Assembly: GCA_945267035.1 (NCBI GenBank)
Contig: CALYOS010000011.1
Coordinates: 1-53,466, forward strand
Source: an uncultured Neisseriaceae bacterium
Lineage (GTDB): Bacteria > Pseudomonadota > Gammaproteobacteria > Burkholderiales > Neisseriaceae
Reading direction: 5' to 3'
Length of the DNA stretch: 53,466 bases
Under the pieces are notes generated by a model. The model had not been told where the DNA came from. It ran no database searches and saw nothing but the letters and a program-made list of their open reading frames with translations. This document shows positions 17,322-29,003 of this stretch, in pieces; position 1 is the first letter of the stretch, and each line of letters begins with the position of its first letter. Both the position numbers and the translations under genes were made by a program.

Positions 17322-19022
17322 ATGTTGAATTGGGTTTTAACTAATATAAAAGAATCACCAGTTATTCTTCTCTTCCTGTCATTAAGTTTGGGATACCTAT
17401 TAGGCAGTATTCGTTTTGGTAAATTCCAACTTGGAGGAGTAGCTGGGTCTTTGCTGGTCGCTGTTGTACTCAGCTTGCTGAATGTACACATTGATTCAGG
17501 TCTCAAAGCGCTGCTGTTTACATTATTCATATACGCGGTTGGTTATGAAAGTGGTCCGCAGTTTTTCCGTTCACTGGGGGTAAAAACCCTACGTGAAATC
17601 TTTTTGGCGCTCTTTATTGCCATCACAGGTTTTATCACTGTGATGATCATGGCCAAATGGTTCCATCTTGATAAAGGTTTAGCCGCTGGTCTGGCTGCTG
17701 GGGGATTAACCCAATCTGCCATTCTGGGTACCGCTGCTGATGCGCTAAGTCATATGGGACTTCCACCTGACCAATTGCAGAAATTGCAAGCGAATGTGGC
17801 AATCGGTTACGCAGTGACTTATATCTTCGGTTCTCTTGGTGCAATTATCATTTGTATGAATATTCTGCCAAAAGTCATGAAACGAGATATTCGTGATGAT
17901 GCCGTGGCTGCTGAGGCTGAGCAACTGAAAGGTGCAATGGCTCTGGAAGGTAATCAGGGCATGGCTATTACCCAAATGGTGGGACGTATCTATGTTGTTG
18001 AAAAAGATATCCATAAAACAATTAAAGATATTGAATTGCAAAACATAGGTGTGACCATTGAGCGGATTAAACGCCACGGTAATTTGATTGATTGTACTGC
18101 TTCGACAGTCCTTCAATCTGGTGACATTGTTTTGATTGTTGGTCGTCGTGAAGCCGTGACTGCTGTTAGTGGTTTATTTGGACGTGAATTGGATTCTGAA
18201 CCTGGTTTGGAATTGATTGTGGATACCAAAGATGTGGTCTTCCGCAACAGCGAATATGCCAATAAAACCATGGCAGAAATTCGTTCCAAAGTTCACCAAG
18301 ATGACAATGCCTTTGAGATTCAGCATGGCATCTATTTAATAGCCTTACATCGTAATGGCGAGAAATTAGAGGTGACTCCAGATACTCAATTCAAACTGGG
18401 CGATGTCATGACCATTTACGGTTCTACCAGTGATATTAACCGTGTCGTGCATATTATTGGTGCTCCGATCACTGTTAATAGTAAAACTGACTGGGCCTAT
18501 CACGGTCTGGGCGTAGTTCTAGGTCTGATTATTGGCTGGGTCGTTATCCGCATCGGCAATATTCCTATCACGCTGGGTGCAGGTGGTGGCGCATTACTGT
18601 CTGGTCTGTTTTTTGGCTGGTTGCGTGCCCGTAAACAAACATTTGGCAATATGCCAGCTGCCGCATCTCAATTCATGAAAGACTTTGGTCTAGCCGGTTT
18701 CGTCTCTGTGGTTGGTTTGCAATCTGGTTTACAGGCGATTACCACCATCAAAGAGCAGGGGATAACTCTATTCTTAATCGGTGTCGTGGTGACATTAGTA
18801 CCGATGATACTGGCTATCTTTTTTGGTCGCTATGTGCTCCGCTATGACAATGCCGCAATTTTTGCTGGCGCCTTGTCAGGCTCACGTAGTGCAAATCCGG
18901 CATTTGGTGAAGTTTTGGATAAAGCAGGCAATTCAATTCCAACCACACCATTTGCAATTACATATGCATTAGCCAATGTGTTCCTGACCCTGTTAGGGCC
19001 GTTGATCGTGGCTCTTGTTTGA
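17322..19022 (+). CDS. aspT: Aspartate:alanine antiporter AspT
   Basis: This 566-residue protein belongs to the aspartate:alanine exchanger family. It exchanges aspartate for alanine across the inner membrane with net charge movement. The two membrane halves (residues 1-170 and 390-566) each carry the family repeat: GLAAGGLTQSAILGTAADAL in the first and AGALSGSRSANPAFGEVLD in the second. Between them lie two RCK_C/TrkA_C-type domains (about 205-290 and 295-375). The next gene, aspD, lies 31 bases downstream and encodes the matching decarboxylase, which supports the specific call over the generic YidE/YbjL family. Confidence 0.9.
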   Translation: MLNWVLTNIKESPVILLFLSLSLGYLLGSIRFGKFQLGGVAGSLLVAVVLSLLNVHIDSGLKALLFTLFIYAVGYESGPQFFRSLGVKTLREIFLALFIAITGFITVMIMAKWFHLDKGLAAGLAAGGLTQSAILGTAADALSHMGLPPDQLQKLQANVAIGYAVTYIFGSLGAIIICMNILPKVMKRDIRDDAVAAEAEQLKGAMALEGNQGMAITQMVGRIYVVEKDIHKTIKDIELQNIGVTIERIKRHGNLIDCTASTVLQSGDIVLIVGRREAVTAVSGLFGRELDSEPGLELIVDTKDVVFRNSEYANKTMAEIRSKVHQDDNAFEIQHGIYLIALHRNGEKLEVTPDTQFKLGDVMTIYGSTSDINRVVHIIGAPITVNSKTDWAYHGLGVVLGLIIGWVVIRIGNIPITLGAGGGALLSGLFFGWLRARKQTFGNMPAAASQFMKDFGLAGFVSVVGLQSGLQAITTIKEQGITLFLIGVVVTLVPMILAIFFGRYVLRYDNAAIFAGALSGSRSANPAFGEVLDKAGNSIPTTPFAITYALANVFLTLLGPLIVALV

Positions 19023-19035
19023 TATGTGGTCTTAA

Positions 19036-20646
<1,611 letters not shown>

Positions 20647-20669
20647 ATAATTTTTGGCTTTCATTGACC

Positions 20670-20701
20670 ACGCCGTATTTAATCAATACGGCGTTTTTTT
20701 T
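20670..20701 (+). terminator. Terminator of aspT-aspD
   Basis: ACGCCGTATT (20670-20679) and AATACGGCGT (20685-20694) pair perfectly around a 5-base loop and are followed by seven T residues. Confidence 0.92.
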
Positions 20702-20820
20702 ATTGGATACACCAATACTTGTAAAAATTTTATAATGCATATTTAAATAAGAAACTATCTTCATATTATAAGACAGTATTACGCATGTATTTATTTGTAT
20801 ATTTATTAACAATGTTTATT

Positions 20821-21528
20821 TCAGGGAATAATTCTCTCACAAGCAGACATTAAACCATGCGAACAAGCTTGCATAAAATACTTTTTTGCTAACACTTTAT
20901 TTTTTTTTACGCCATCCCCATTTTTATACATCATACCTATTTCATATTGTGCGTAATCAAAACCTTGTTCAGCCGCTTTAGTCCACCAATATAACGCTTT
21001 TTCTTTATTTTTTTTGATTCCGTCACCCCAGAAATACATAATCCCTAAGTTATATTGCGCGTAATGAATACCTTGTTCAGCTGCTTTAGTCCACCAGTAT
21101 AATGCTTTTTCTTTATCTTCTTTGACGCCTTCACCTTTGGCATACATCACCCCTAATTGATATTGCGATGCATCAATTCCTTGTTCAGCTGCTTGAGTCC
21201 ACCAGTATACCGCTTTTTCTTTATCAACTTTGACACCATTACCTTCGGAATACATCAAACCTAAATTATTTCTCGACTTACCATCCCCTTGTTTAGCTGC
21301 TTTAGTATACCAATATAATGCTCTTTGATTATTTTCTTCGACGCCTTCGCCGTATTGATACATATAAGCTAGAAGAAACTGAGATTCCATTTCTCCCTGT
21401 TCAGCCTCCGCTTTACATGCACTAAAAGCTTTAGCAAAATTATTTTGATCATAAAAGGTAGAACAATTATTAGCGTAAATTGTCGTCGATAATAATGCTG
21501 TTAATACAAGCAAAAGTATTTTTTTCAT
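20821..21528 (-). CDS. Secreted Sel1-repeat protein
   Basis: The 235-residue product starts with a signal peptide (MKKILLLVLTALLSTTIYA, cleavage after about residue 19). It then has about five Sel1-like repeats of 36 residues of the form ALYWWTKAAEQG-x-x-YAQY-x-LG-x-MY-x-x-GDGVK. Sel1 repeats are helix-turn-helix solenoids for protein-protein contacts. The last unit diverges and holds two Cys residues, so a disulfide is likely in the periplasm. Neighbouring repeats are also very similar at DNA level, which suggests recent duplication. It stands alone, and the partner cannot be inferred. AAGGGAAAT precedes ATG. Confidence 0.88.
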   Translation of the reverse strand: MKKILLLVLTALLSTTIYANNCSTFYDQNNFAKAFSACKAEAEQGEMESQFLLAYMYQYGEGVEENNQRALYWYTKAAKQGDGKSRNNLGLMYSEGNGVKVDKEKAVYWWTQAAEQGIDASQYQLGVMYAKGEGVKEDKEKALYWWTKAAEQGIHYAQYNLGIMYFWGDGIKKNKEKALYWWTKAAEQGFDYAQYEIGMMYKNGDGVKKNKVLAKKYFMQACSHGLMSACERIIP

Positions 21529-22747
21529 TATTTCCCTTAACCAACTAAAATATGATATTTATTAATTTTATCCACAGACTCAAAAGATCAAAAATAGGCT
21601 AACTATTTATTAAGCATTTCTTTATAGATTAACAGTATCGGTTAATGGAGTTGATAAAATTGTTGCTACATCGACCAAATGAATTTATTCTCATCCAAGT
21701 ATGTCTGTCGAACCAATCTAGATAAAAAGTGACAGTTGATGAAGATAAACAATAAGTTTATCTATAACTAATAATCATTTCTTGCAAAACATCTTTATGA
21801 TTTGAGTTGGTTTTTTCTCAAATCATCAAATAATAGTATTATTTTTTTAATTCGTTATCAAGTATCTACATACAAATGGTCTTTTAAATAACCTTTTTGC
21901 AGCAAACAGACTGGCATAGTCATCTGGGCTTTAGGATGATTATAAATAAGCTCGAAGAATAGGAAAAAAAGCTTTTCAAAAAACATCAAACTTAAATTTT
22001 ACATAGGCTCAATAGCCTCACTTTTGCAGATTTATTAATCTATGAAACAACTATATTACCTTTTTAAAGGGCTGAAAATCTTAAGGTTTTAGTAACGGTA
22101 AGAGTTTCTTTGTTGCTAATCTTGGATGAAAGGGTGACTATTTTGTACTTATCCTGTTTGAGATTGGCATAATATTGATCGTTTCTCAATTGATTTCCTT
22201 ATGATCCTAGCTTATTCCTCATTATCATTAAAATAAATATGGTTTAAGCTTATTCATTTGGTAGATTCCGTTTGATGGCATCTAAGAAAAAGTACAAGTA
22301 ATCAGTTGAATTTATCATCAAATTTCTGCATGAACACAGAAGTTTTGAAAGGCGGAATTTCTTCTAAATTTATAGCTAAATGATGGCTATTCCATGCTCA
22401 AAATGTTAGCTACTCAATCGGTTCCATAGATGGCACTCAATACGCTATGTTAATGATGACAGCTCGATTGCGTCATATCCCCAGCAGTTGAAATCTGCTT
22501 ATTCAGTTAAGAGTTGAACTAGAAACCAATTTTTAAAGCAAAACTTGTTAGATGTTCTCAATATCTTTTATTTTATGGCTTTAGTTGCAATAGGACTATT
22601 AAGACAAACTCCGCAGCAAAACATCTACTTGAATATCTACTACTGCAAATCTTTTGTATGGCAAGTCATCCTGATGCAAATATTTTTTGTTAAAATACCG
22701 CGTGAGTTGTTGAAATAAGGTTTAATTTTTCCATTTAAAATGTTGAG
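21529..22747. other. 1.2 kb gene-free AT-rich region, possibly with gene remnants
   Basis: No frame of 60 codons exists here on either strand. Hairpins are visible at 21744-21762 (GATAAAC/GTTTATC) and 21797-21826 (ATGATTTGAG/CTCAAATCAT). From 22275 a frame interrupted by stops reads ASKKKYK-stop-SVEFIIKFLHEH, which weakly resembles the N-terminus of an IS3-type OrfA. A 47-codon frame lies at 22575-22718. The region looks like decayed DNA, but I cannot name the ancestor. Confidence 0.4.
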
Positions 22748-23479
22748 ATGAAAATGCATATTCATTTTATTATTCATGCAGATTTTGAACTACCTGGTGC
22801 ATATGAGCGTTGGGCGCAGAATAAAGGGCATACCATTGCTTATTCCCGCTTATATGATGGTGAAACTTTGCCTGAGAACGTGAATGATATGGATATGTTA
22901 ATTGTGATGGGCGGACCGCAATCTCCTTTAACCAGTCTGACAGAATGCCCTTATTTTGATAGTCTGGCTGAACAAAATTTGATTATCGCAGCCAAAGACG
23001 CGGGCAAAGTTGTTATTGGTGTTTGTCTGGGTGCTCAAATGATCGGGCAGGCTCTAGGAGGAATGGTGGAACATAGCCCGGAAAAAGAAATCGGATCATT
23101 TCCCATCTTCTTAACGGAACAAGGTTTAAATAATTCTTTTGTCAGCCATTTTGGTACTGAATTGACAGTAGGGCATTGGCATGGCGATATGCCGGGTTTA
23201 ACAGCGGAGGCAGTAGTGCTGGCTTATAGTGCCGGCTGTCCTCGACAGATCATAACTTATGCGCCATTGGTCTATGGTTTCCAATGTCATTTGGAATTTA
23301 CCCATGATCTGGTGGAAACTTTGATTGCTCATGCATACGTTAATTCCGATCTCATCAATTCTAATCCGTATATTCAAAGCAAAACGGAATTAAGAGCACA
23401 GGATTATGCAGAGATGAACGGAAAACTGTATGCTTTTTTAGATAAAATTAGTGAGCACTACTTATCATTAAATCCATAA
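22748..23479 (+). CDS. Class I glutamine amidotransferase (GMP-synthase-like domain protein)
   Basis: The 243-residue cytoplasmic protein has the class I GATase fold. The oxyanion strand LIVMGGPQSPLT lies near residue 55. The nucleophile Cys is in GVCLGAQMIGQALGG (near 98) and the catalytic His-x-Glu is in GFQCHLEFT (near 180). Such stand-alone domains resemble YfeJ or gamma-glutamyl hydrolases and release ammonia from glutamine or cleave gamma-glutamyl bonds. The substrate is unknown. ATG at 22748 is used; an in-frame ATG lies two codons later. It is convergent with sixA and forms no operon. Confidence 0.85.
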   Translation: MKMHIHFIIHADFELPGAYERWAQNKGHTIAYSRLYDGETLPENVNDMDMLIVMGGPQSPLTSLTECPYFDSLAEQNLIIAAKDAGKVVIGVCLGAQMIGQALGGMVEHSPEKEIGSFPIFLTEQGLNNSFVSHFGTELTVGHWHGDMPGLTAEAVVLAYSAGCPRQIITYAPLVYGFQCHLEFTHDLVETLIAHAYVNSDLINSNPYIQSKTELRAQDYAEMNGKLYAFLDKISEHYLSLNP

Positions 23480-23526
23480 TTTAGCGCAATGTTAGCTGGG
23501 TTTATGCATTTGAAGTTGGAGCAGAT

Positions 23527-23994
23527 TTATTTCAGCACCCCAGGATTTAACACCACTTTCAGACGAGCTGAGGGTTGATGGTGAAAAAAACTGACTTCAA
23601 ACCACCAGAATGAAGATTTTTTTACCGACCAATATTGTTGGGGCAGCCAGATACCATTGAGTAAATAACTGCATAGTTGACCCAACCATGGTTGATGGCC
23701 TACCCAGATACAATTGCCATGATCAATTTGCTGCAATAATAATGTCGTTAAATTCTGTGGAACAGTATCTGGATTGAGAAGAGGCTCAATCGAGATTGAT
23801 TGATGCAAATACGATGCAGTTTGTTGGCTGCGCACCGCCTCAGATGTATAGACCCGATATTTATCGATGGGTAAATGAGCCAGCAACCAATCAGCACTGA
23901 TTTGTGCTTGCTGGCAACCTTTATCAGTTAATTTGCGCATTTTATCGTTATGCTGATATTCAGCATCAGCATGGCGCCATAAAATAAGATTCAT
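23527..23994 (-). CDS. sixA: Phosphohistidine phosphatase SixA
   Basis: The product is a histidine phosphatase of the phosphoglycerate-mutase superfamily that removes phosphate from phosphohistidine in phosphorelay proteins, including NPr of the nitrogen PTS in E. coli. The 155-residue product begins MNLILWRHADAE, with the catalytic RHA motif at residues 7-9, and has the second catalytic His in WVGHQPWLG. The frame opens further upstream with a TTG at 24039, but ATG at 23994 fits the family start. A nitrogen-PTS gene (ptsN) lies 2 kb away, which makes a functional link possible. Confidence 0.88.
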   Translation of the reverse strand: MNLILWRHADAEYQHNDKMRKLTDKGCQQAQISADWLLAHLPIDKYRVYTSEAVRSQQTASYLHQSISIEPLLNPDTVPQNLTTLLLQQIDHGNCIWVGHQPWLGQLCSYLLNGIWLPQQYWSVKKSSFWWFEVSFFHHQPSARLKVVLNPGVLK

Positions 23995-24039
23995 AATTTC
24001 TGTAATATCAAGTGCAGATATTTTTAAAAGTAAATTCAA

Positions 24040-24649
24040 TGAACAAAAGCTACTCTCTAAAAATTATATCTGATTTAAAAAGGGTTTGGACAAGTCAGCG
24101 ATGATAGAGTTGGTATCTTAGCTATAGCTAACCAATATCAAGGAAAAATGAATCAATCTATTGAAGAACATTAAATTAGACAAAAGTAGATCATATGTTT
24201 CTTCAATCAATCACCCAACTTTTTAGCAAATTCATCAGAAAACATCTTATATAATCAAATTAAACAAACTTTGATAAAAAAAATTAATATTTAGAATAAA
24301 TTTGGCATGATCGTTTAATCTGCATCAAATTTAATTGATACCCATATTATAATAGACAATGTCTAATTGTTATTATTAATGTGTTATCAAAAACTCATGA
24401 TATGTTTAATCAAGCGTATGGCATGATGTGCGATTAAAATGGTTTTTCAAATATTAATATCTAACGTATTTAAGCAACAATATCTTCTTAATCAATAACA
24501 GTATTAACATTGCTAATCTGCTAAAATATGCATACTCATGCTTATGATACAATAACTCGCTTTAGTGTATTCAGATAATAACCGTACCGACATTTTTAAA
24601 TAGGTAATAATTATTTTTATCTAGTTTGTCGTGGCATGGAAAGGCTGTA
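24040..24649. other. 610-base AT-rich region upstream of ubiA
   Basis: No credible gene is visible. An 8-codon frame with a good ribosome binding site (AAGGA, ATG at 24149) is too short to claim. A near-palindrome TAGACA-A-TGTCTA at 24353-24365 and another TAGACAA at 24177 might be operator half-sites. The ubiA promoter should lie at the right end. Confidence 0.4.
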
Positions 24650-25564
24650 GTGATTCAAATATCAGCATCTAGAGAAGTGGGTAATAAGGGGGTAGCCAAG
24701 CTCAGGGAGCGTGCAGGGGTTTATGCTCGATTAATGCGTTTGGATAAACCAATCGGAACGTTATTACTTTTATGGCCAACTTGGTGGGCATTACTTATAG
24801 GTGGGAATGGTCGACCAAACTGGCTAATTGTGCTGATGTTTACTTTAGGAACTTTTTTAATGCGCAGTGCAGGCTGCGTCATCAATGACCTTGCAGATCG
24901 TGATTTTGATGGTGCCGTAGCTAGAACATGCCAACGCCCTTTTGCTTTAAAACAAGTTTCCACTAAAGAAGCCTTAGTATTAACGTTACTTATCTGTATT
25001 CTGGCTGCTTTATGCTTGTTGCCACTGAATAGCTTAACCTGGAAAATGAGTTTGCCCGCTCTTTTTCTGGCGATGACTTATCCGTTTACTAAACGGTTTT
25101 TCCCAATTCCACAATTGTATTTGGGGCTGGCCTTTTCCTTTGGTATACCTATGGCCTTTGCTGCGGTTTGCCAAAATATTCCCCTGGTAGCATGGGTTCT
25201 AATGGCTGCTAATACCTTATGGACATTGGCTTACGATACAATTTATGCCATGGCTGATAAAGAAGATGATTTGAAAATCGGTATTCGAACTTCAGCCATT
25301 ACCTTTGGGCAATATGATCTGTACGCAGTCATATTTTGTCATTTGGGGTTCGATATTCTGATGATCATTACGGGCTGTTTGATTCATGCCCGCTGGCCAT
25401 TCTGGTTGGTCGTACCCATAGTTATTTGGCTACAATATCAACAATATCTTGGTATTTGCAGCCGCAATCGCCTGGCTTGTTTTAAGATGTTTTGTCGCAA
25501 TAATAGGGTGGGCGTGATCTGGTTCGTTGGGTTGTTGTTAAACTATTGTAATGCGATGGGGTAA
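24650..25564 (+). CDS. ubiA: 4-hydroxybenzoate polyprenyltransferase UbiA
   Basis: This membrane enzyme attaches the polyprenyl tail to 4-hydroxybenzoate in ubiquinone synthesis. It has about eight helices and both Asp-rich prenyl-diphosphate motifs: [10 protein letters not shown] near residue 82 and [13 protein letters not shown] near residue 195. The N-terminal [22 protein letters not shown] is the family's first helix. The longest frame begins with TTG at 24626. GTG at 24650 is preferred because GGAAAGG precedes it by six bases, giving 304 residues. No chorismate lyase (ubiC) gene is adjacent. Confidence 0.93.
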   Translation: MIQISASREVGNKGVAKLRERAGVYARLMRLDKPIGTLLLLWPTWWALLIGGNGRPNWLIVLMFTLGTFLMRSAGCVINDLADRDFDGAVARTCQRPFALKQVSTKEALVLTLLICILAALCLLPLNSLTWKMSLPALFLAMTYPFTKRFFPIPQLYLGLAFSFGIPMAFAAVCQNIPLVAWVLMAANTLWTLAYDTIYAMADKEDDLKIGIRTSAITFGQYDLYAVIFCHLGFDILMIITGCLIHARWPFWLVVPIVIWLQYQQYLGICSRNRLACFKMFCRNNRVGVIWFVGLLLNYCNAMG

Positions 25565-25715
25565 AGCAACTAAATTAGATGTCGAATCTGGTTAAATGCT
25601 TATATCTCCTTATATAATTATTGATAAGTTAACCAAGAAATTCATTGAACCATATTAATATTTTTATCTGTTGCAATTGATAGTTGTAACTTAAATTTGA
25701 TTAGAGAATAACCAT

Positions 25716-26165
25716 ATGAGTTTAATTGGTGAAATTTTACCTGTTACCAATATCGTGCTGGATTTAAATGTTAGCAGTAAAAAAAGGCTGTTCGAAGAAG
25801 CCAGTCAATTACTGCAACAGCAAGCAGGTTTGCAACAGGAAGCCGTGTTCGAATGTCTGTTTGCGCGTGAAAAATTGGGTTCCACTGCCTTAGGTAAGGG
25901 CGTGGCGATTCCGCATGGCCGTACTAATGTTGTTAAAGAAGCGATTGGTGCTTTTATTCGCTTACAAACACCGATAGCCTTTGATGCGCCGGATGAACAA
26001 CCCGTCAATCTTATTTTTATTTTGTTGGTTCCGGAAAATGCTTCCACGCAGCATTTGAATGTTTTATCCGATTTAGCTGGTAAATTTTCGCAGAAAGCAG
26101 TGCGTAATGCATTGTTGAATGCGACTAGCGCCGAAGCAATACGTGACATATTAAGCGCTGAATGA
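25716..26165 (+). CDS. ptsN: Nitrogen-regulatory PTS enzyme IIA (PtsN)
   Basis: The 149-residue IIA protein of the nitrogen phosphotransferase system is a signalling phosphocarrier, not a sugar transporter. The phosphorylated His lies in GVAIPHGRT (near residue 66), within the family block [14 protein letters not shown]. The C-terminal [14 protein letters not shown] is typical of IIANtr. It is the first gene of ptsN-hprK-rapZ, with only 16 bases to hprK, so phosphate-based regulation genes are grouped. The ATG follows GAGAATAACC. Confidence 0.94.
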   Translation: MSLIGEILPVTNIVLDLNVSSKKRLFEEASQLLQQQAGLQQEAVFECLFAREKLGSTALGKGVAIPHGRTNVVKEAIGAFIRLQTPIAFDAPDEQPVNLIFILLVPENASTQHLNVLSDLAGKFSQKAVRNALLNATSAEAIRDILSAE

Positions 26166-26181
26166 ATTTAGAAAGCTAATT

Positions 26182-27144
26182 ATGCCTAGTATTTCAGTAC
26201 GCCGTTTATATCAGGACAATCAAACTAAACTTAAGCTTGCTTGGTCGGCAGGAACAGCCGGAGCAGATAATCGGATCAGTATTGAGGCTGATAAACCAGT
26301 ATTAGCTTTGGTTGGTCATCTGAATTTTATTCACCCCAATCAAGTTCAGGTTATCGGTGTTGCTGAGGTAGAATATCTCAATAAAATTGAAGCAGGTGAA
26401 ATCAAAACAACGTTAAATGAATTGTTTGATTTAACCATGGCACTGATTATTGTAGCCAATGATTTGCCTGTACCATTTATGTTGCGGGATTATTGTCATA
26501 CGCATAATGTTCCTTTGCTGACATCTAAAGCCGAAAGTCCATTTTTAATGGATGTATTGCGTATTTATTTACAGCGTGTGCTGGCTGCTTCAACTGTAAA
26601 ACATGGGGTATTTCTGGATGTTTTTGAAGTGGGTGTTTTGCTAACTGGTCAATCCGGCTTAGGTAAAAGTGAGCTCGCTTTGGAATTGATTTCACGCGGT
26701 CATCGTTTGGTTGCTGATGATGCCACTGAGCTGTATCGAATTGGTCCGGAAACCATTGAGGGACGATGTCCACCCATGCTGAAAGATTTTTTGGAAGTTC
26801 GTGGTCTTGGTGTGCTGAATATCCGTGCCATATTCGGCGAAACAGCGATACGACCTAAAAAACAACTACAGCTGATTATTAATCTGGTACTGGCTGATGA
26901 CGCACAAATGCAAAATATTGATCGGCTAAGTATTCAGAGTGAAACAGAGGCCATTCTTAATGTGGCGATTCGCAGTGTTACTCTACCTGTGGCGGTCGGT
27001 CGAAATCTGGCGGTGTTGGTAGAAGCAGCTGTAAGTAAATATATTTTGCAACTTCGTGGCAAAGACAGTACCAAGGAATTTCTGGATCGGCATAATTCCA
27101 TGCTGGAAGAAAATACGGTGAGTGATGAGGATAGTATTGATTAG
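26182..27144 (+). CDS. hprK: HPr kinase/phosphorylase
   Basis: This bifunctional enzyme phosphorylates or dephosphorylates the regulatory serine of HPr-like proteins. The 320-residue product has an N-terminal MurF-like domain (1-125) and a C-terminal kinase domain with P-loop GQSGLGKSE (near 155). [13 protein letters not shown] and the HPrK signature [10 protein letters not shown] (near 207) follow. In proteobacteria it works with the nitrogen PTS and does not control sugar catabolite repression. Its last 20 bases overlap the start of rapZ in another frame, indicating coupling. Confidence 0.95.
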   Translation: MPSISVRRLYQDNQTKLKLAWSAGTAGADNRISIEADKPVLALVGHLNFIHPNQVQVIGVAEVEYLNKIEAGEIKTTLNELFDLTMALIIVANDLPVPFMLRDYCHTHNVPLLTSKAESPFLMDVLRIYLQRVLAASTVKHGVFLDVFEVGVLLTGQSGLGKSELALELISRGHRLVADDATELYRIGPETIEGRCPPMLKDFLEVRGLGVLNIRAIFGETAIRPKKQLQLIINLVLADDAQMQNIDRLSIQSETEAILNVAIRSVTLPVAVGRNLAVLVEAAVSKYILQLRGKDSTKEFLDRHNSMLEENTVSDEDSID

Positions 27145-27985
27145 TGGATTATCTGGATCAGGTAAATCCATAGCTTTGCGATTGTTAGAAGATATTGGCT
27201 TTATCTGTATTGATAATCTGCCAATTAAATTATTACCAGAATTAATTACTTATTATACCAATAATCAGGTAGCTCAACTGGGTATCAGTGTTGACATCCG
27301 TTCGCGTTTTAACCCTCTTGAAGTGGGTGAGCTGATCAATCATCTGCGGCAACAGGGGCATCAAATAGATATTCTATTTTTAACTTCCTCTGAAAATGTT
27401 TTGCTGCGTCGTTTTTCTGAAACGCGTCGAAGCCATCCTTTAATACAGGAACAAAAAACTTTAAAAGAAAGCGTCGCTGCTGAACGTCAATATCTGTCAA
27501 CATTACAAAATCATGCATATGTAATTGATACTTCCTCATTAAATGTGCAACAACTGCGCCGACAGGTACAACAATGGGTTAATTTGCCCATGGCACCAAT
27601 GCATATTGTGCTTGAATCGTTCGGTTACAAATACGGGGTTCCAACTGGATTGGATTTTGTGTTTGATATGCGCTGTTTGCCCAATCCATTTTATGACGAT
27701 CAGCTGCGCCCCTATACCGGTTTGGATGAACCTGTGAAGGCTTTTTTTGATCAGCAACCTATTATGCAAGAGATGATCAATGATCTGTCCCATTTTTTAA
27801 GACGTTGGTTGCCCAAAATGGAAGAAGAAAGTCGCAGTTATGTCAATATTGGCATTGGTTGTACGGGTGGACAACATCGTTCCGTGTATGTGGTGGAAGA
27901 ATTAGCGCGACAACTAAAAAACTACGCCATTATTACCCGCCATCGACAGTTGGAAATCAGCAAAACGCCGAAAAAAGGGTTATAA
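27125..27985 (+). CDS. rapZ: RNase adapter protein / nucleotide-binding protein RapZ
   Basis: RapZ binds the small RNA GlmZ and presents it to RNase E in enterobacteria, controlling glucosamine-6-phosphate synthesis. The role here is inferred. The 286-residue product starts [15 protein letters not shown] (P-loop GLSGSGKS) and continues with [12 protein letters not shown]. The C-terminal domain has [18 protein letters not shown] and the signature [19 protein letters not shown] three bases earlier could also be used. It overlaps hprK and is followed by a strong terminator, which closes the ptsN-hprK-rapZ operon. Confidence 0.95.
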   Translation: MRIVLISGLSGSGKSIALRLLEDIGFICIDNLPIKLLPELITYYTNNQVAQLGISVDIRSRFNPLEVGELINHLRQQGHQIDILFLTSSENVLLRRFSETRRSHPLIQEQKTLKESVAAERQYLSTLQNHAYVIDTSSLNVQQLRRQVQQWVNLPMAPMHIVLESFGYKYGVPTGLDFVFDMRCLPNPFYDDQLRPYTGLDEPVKAFFDQQPIMQEMINDLSHFLRRWLPKMEEESRSYVNIGIGCTGGQHRSVYVVEELARQLKNYAIITRHRQLEISKTPKKGL

Positions 27986-28000
27986 TCCTCATTAAATTTA

Positions 28001-28034
28001 TTCAGGCAGCCTGATAACAGGCTGCCTGTGTGTT
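28001..28034 (+). terminator. Terminator of ptsN-hprK-rapZ containing a DNA uptake sequence
   Basis: CAGGCAGCCTG (28003-28013) and CAGGCTGCCTG (28018-28028) pair perfectly around ATAA and are followed by TGTGTGTTTTT. On the minus strand, 28012-28001 reads AGGCTGCCTGAA, which is identical to the Simonsiella-type neisserial DNA uptake sequence as I remember it. Neisserial uptake sequences are often placed as inverted pairs in terminators. Confidence 0.85.
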
Positions 28035-28076
28035 TTTATGTAATAATCTTTCTATTTGCTGAATGAAGGACAGTTT

Positions 28077-29000
28077 ATGGCTATTCAGTGGTATCCCGGG
28101 CACATGCATAAAGCCAAGAAAGCCATTACCGAACGAATTAAAAGTGTCGATCTGGTTATTGAGGTTCTGGATGCTCGTTTACCCGCTTCGAGTGCAAACC
28201 CATTGCTGGCAAAGTTGTCATCAGGTAAACCGAAGCTTAAAATCCTAAACAAACAAGATCTTGCTGATCCTGAGCGAACAGAGCTATGGTTGGCCGAATA
28301 TCGCTCGCGTCCAGATACCAATGTTCTGGCTTTAGATGCTTCAGACCGTCAGGCTTCGAGCAAAGTCATTGCTGCCAGCCGTAAATTGGTTCCGAACCGG
28401 CAAAGTTTGGAGCGACCATTAAGGGTGTTAATTTGTGGCATTCCCAATGTAGGTAAATCAACTTTAATTAATGGCATGCTGGGCAAAAAAAGTGCCAAAA
28501 TTGGCAATGAACCTGGCATCACCAAAGCTGAACAACGTTTGATTCTGGCGGATGATTTCTGGCTTTACGACACTCCAGGTATGTTATGGCCAAAAATTAT
28601 CGTTGAAGAGGCTGGTTATAATCTGGCAGCCAGTGGTGCTGTAGGTCGTAATGCTCTGGATGAAGAAACCGTAGCCTTAGAACTGCTGGATTATCTGCGC
28701 CGACATTATTTAAGCATGCTGCAACAACGCTATCATGCTGATTTAAGTCTTAGCCCACACTGGCATGACGATGAGTGGCTAAATTGGATTGGTCAAAAAC
28801 GTGGTGCACTTTTAAGTGGAGGACGAATTGATTATCAGAAAGCTGCAGAAAGAGTTCTCACAGACTTTCGTGATGGTTATATCGGGCGCATCACCCTAGA
28901 GACGCCTAATCAATGGGCAATTTGGCTAAAAAAAGGGCAACAACATGAAGCACAATTAAAAGCTGAACGTCTGGCTAAAAAAGAAGCACGAAAAAAATAA
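28077..29000 (+). CDS. ylqF: Circularly permuted ribosome-assembly GTPase (YlqF/RbgA)
   Basis: The 307-residue product has GTPase motifs in permuted order. G4 NKQDL (near 61) comes before the P-loop GIPNVGKST (near 123) and G3 DTPG (near 168), as in the YlqF/YawG family. Bacillus RbgA matures the large ribosomal subunit. It starts MAIQWYPGHMHKAKKAI, the family's N-terminus, and ATG at 28077 follows GAAGGA by six bases; an earlier in-frame ATG at 28056 adds seven unlikely residues. The C-terminus is very basic (KKEARKK). It appears to lead a ylqF-scpB-rluB group after the rapZ terminator. Confidence 0.93.
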   Translation: MAIQWYPGHMHKAKKAITERIKSVDLVIEVLDARLPASSANPLLAKLSSGKPKLKILNKQDLADPERTELWLAEYRSRPDTNVLALDASDRQASSKVIAASRKLVPNRQSLERPLRVLICGIPNVGKSTLINGMLGKKSAKIGNEPGITKAEQRLILADDFWLYDTPGMLWPKIIVEEAGYNLAASGAVGRNALDEETVALELLDYLRRHYLSMLQQRYHADLSLSPHWHDDEWLNWIGQKRGALLSGGRIDYQKAAERVLTDFRDGYIGRITLETPNQWAIWLKKGQQHEAQLKAERLAKKEARKK

Positions 29001-29003
29001 TTT

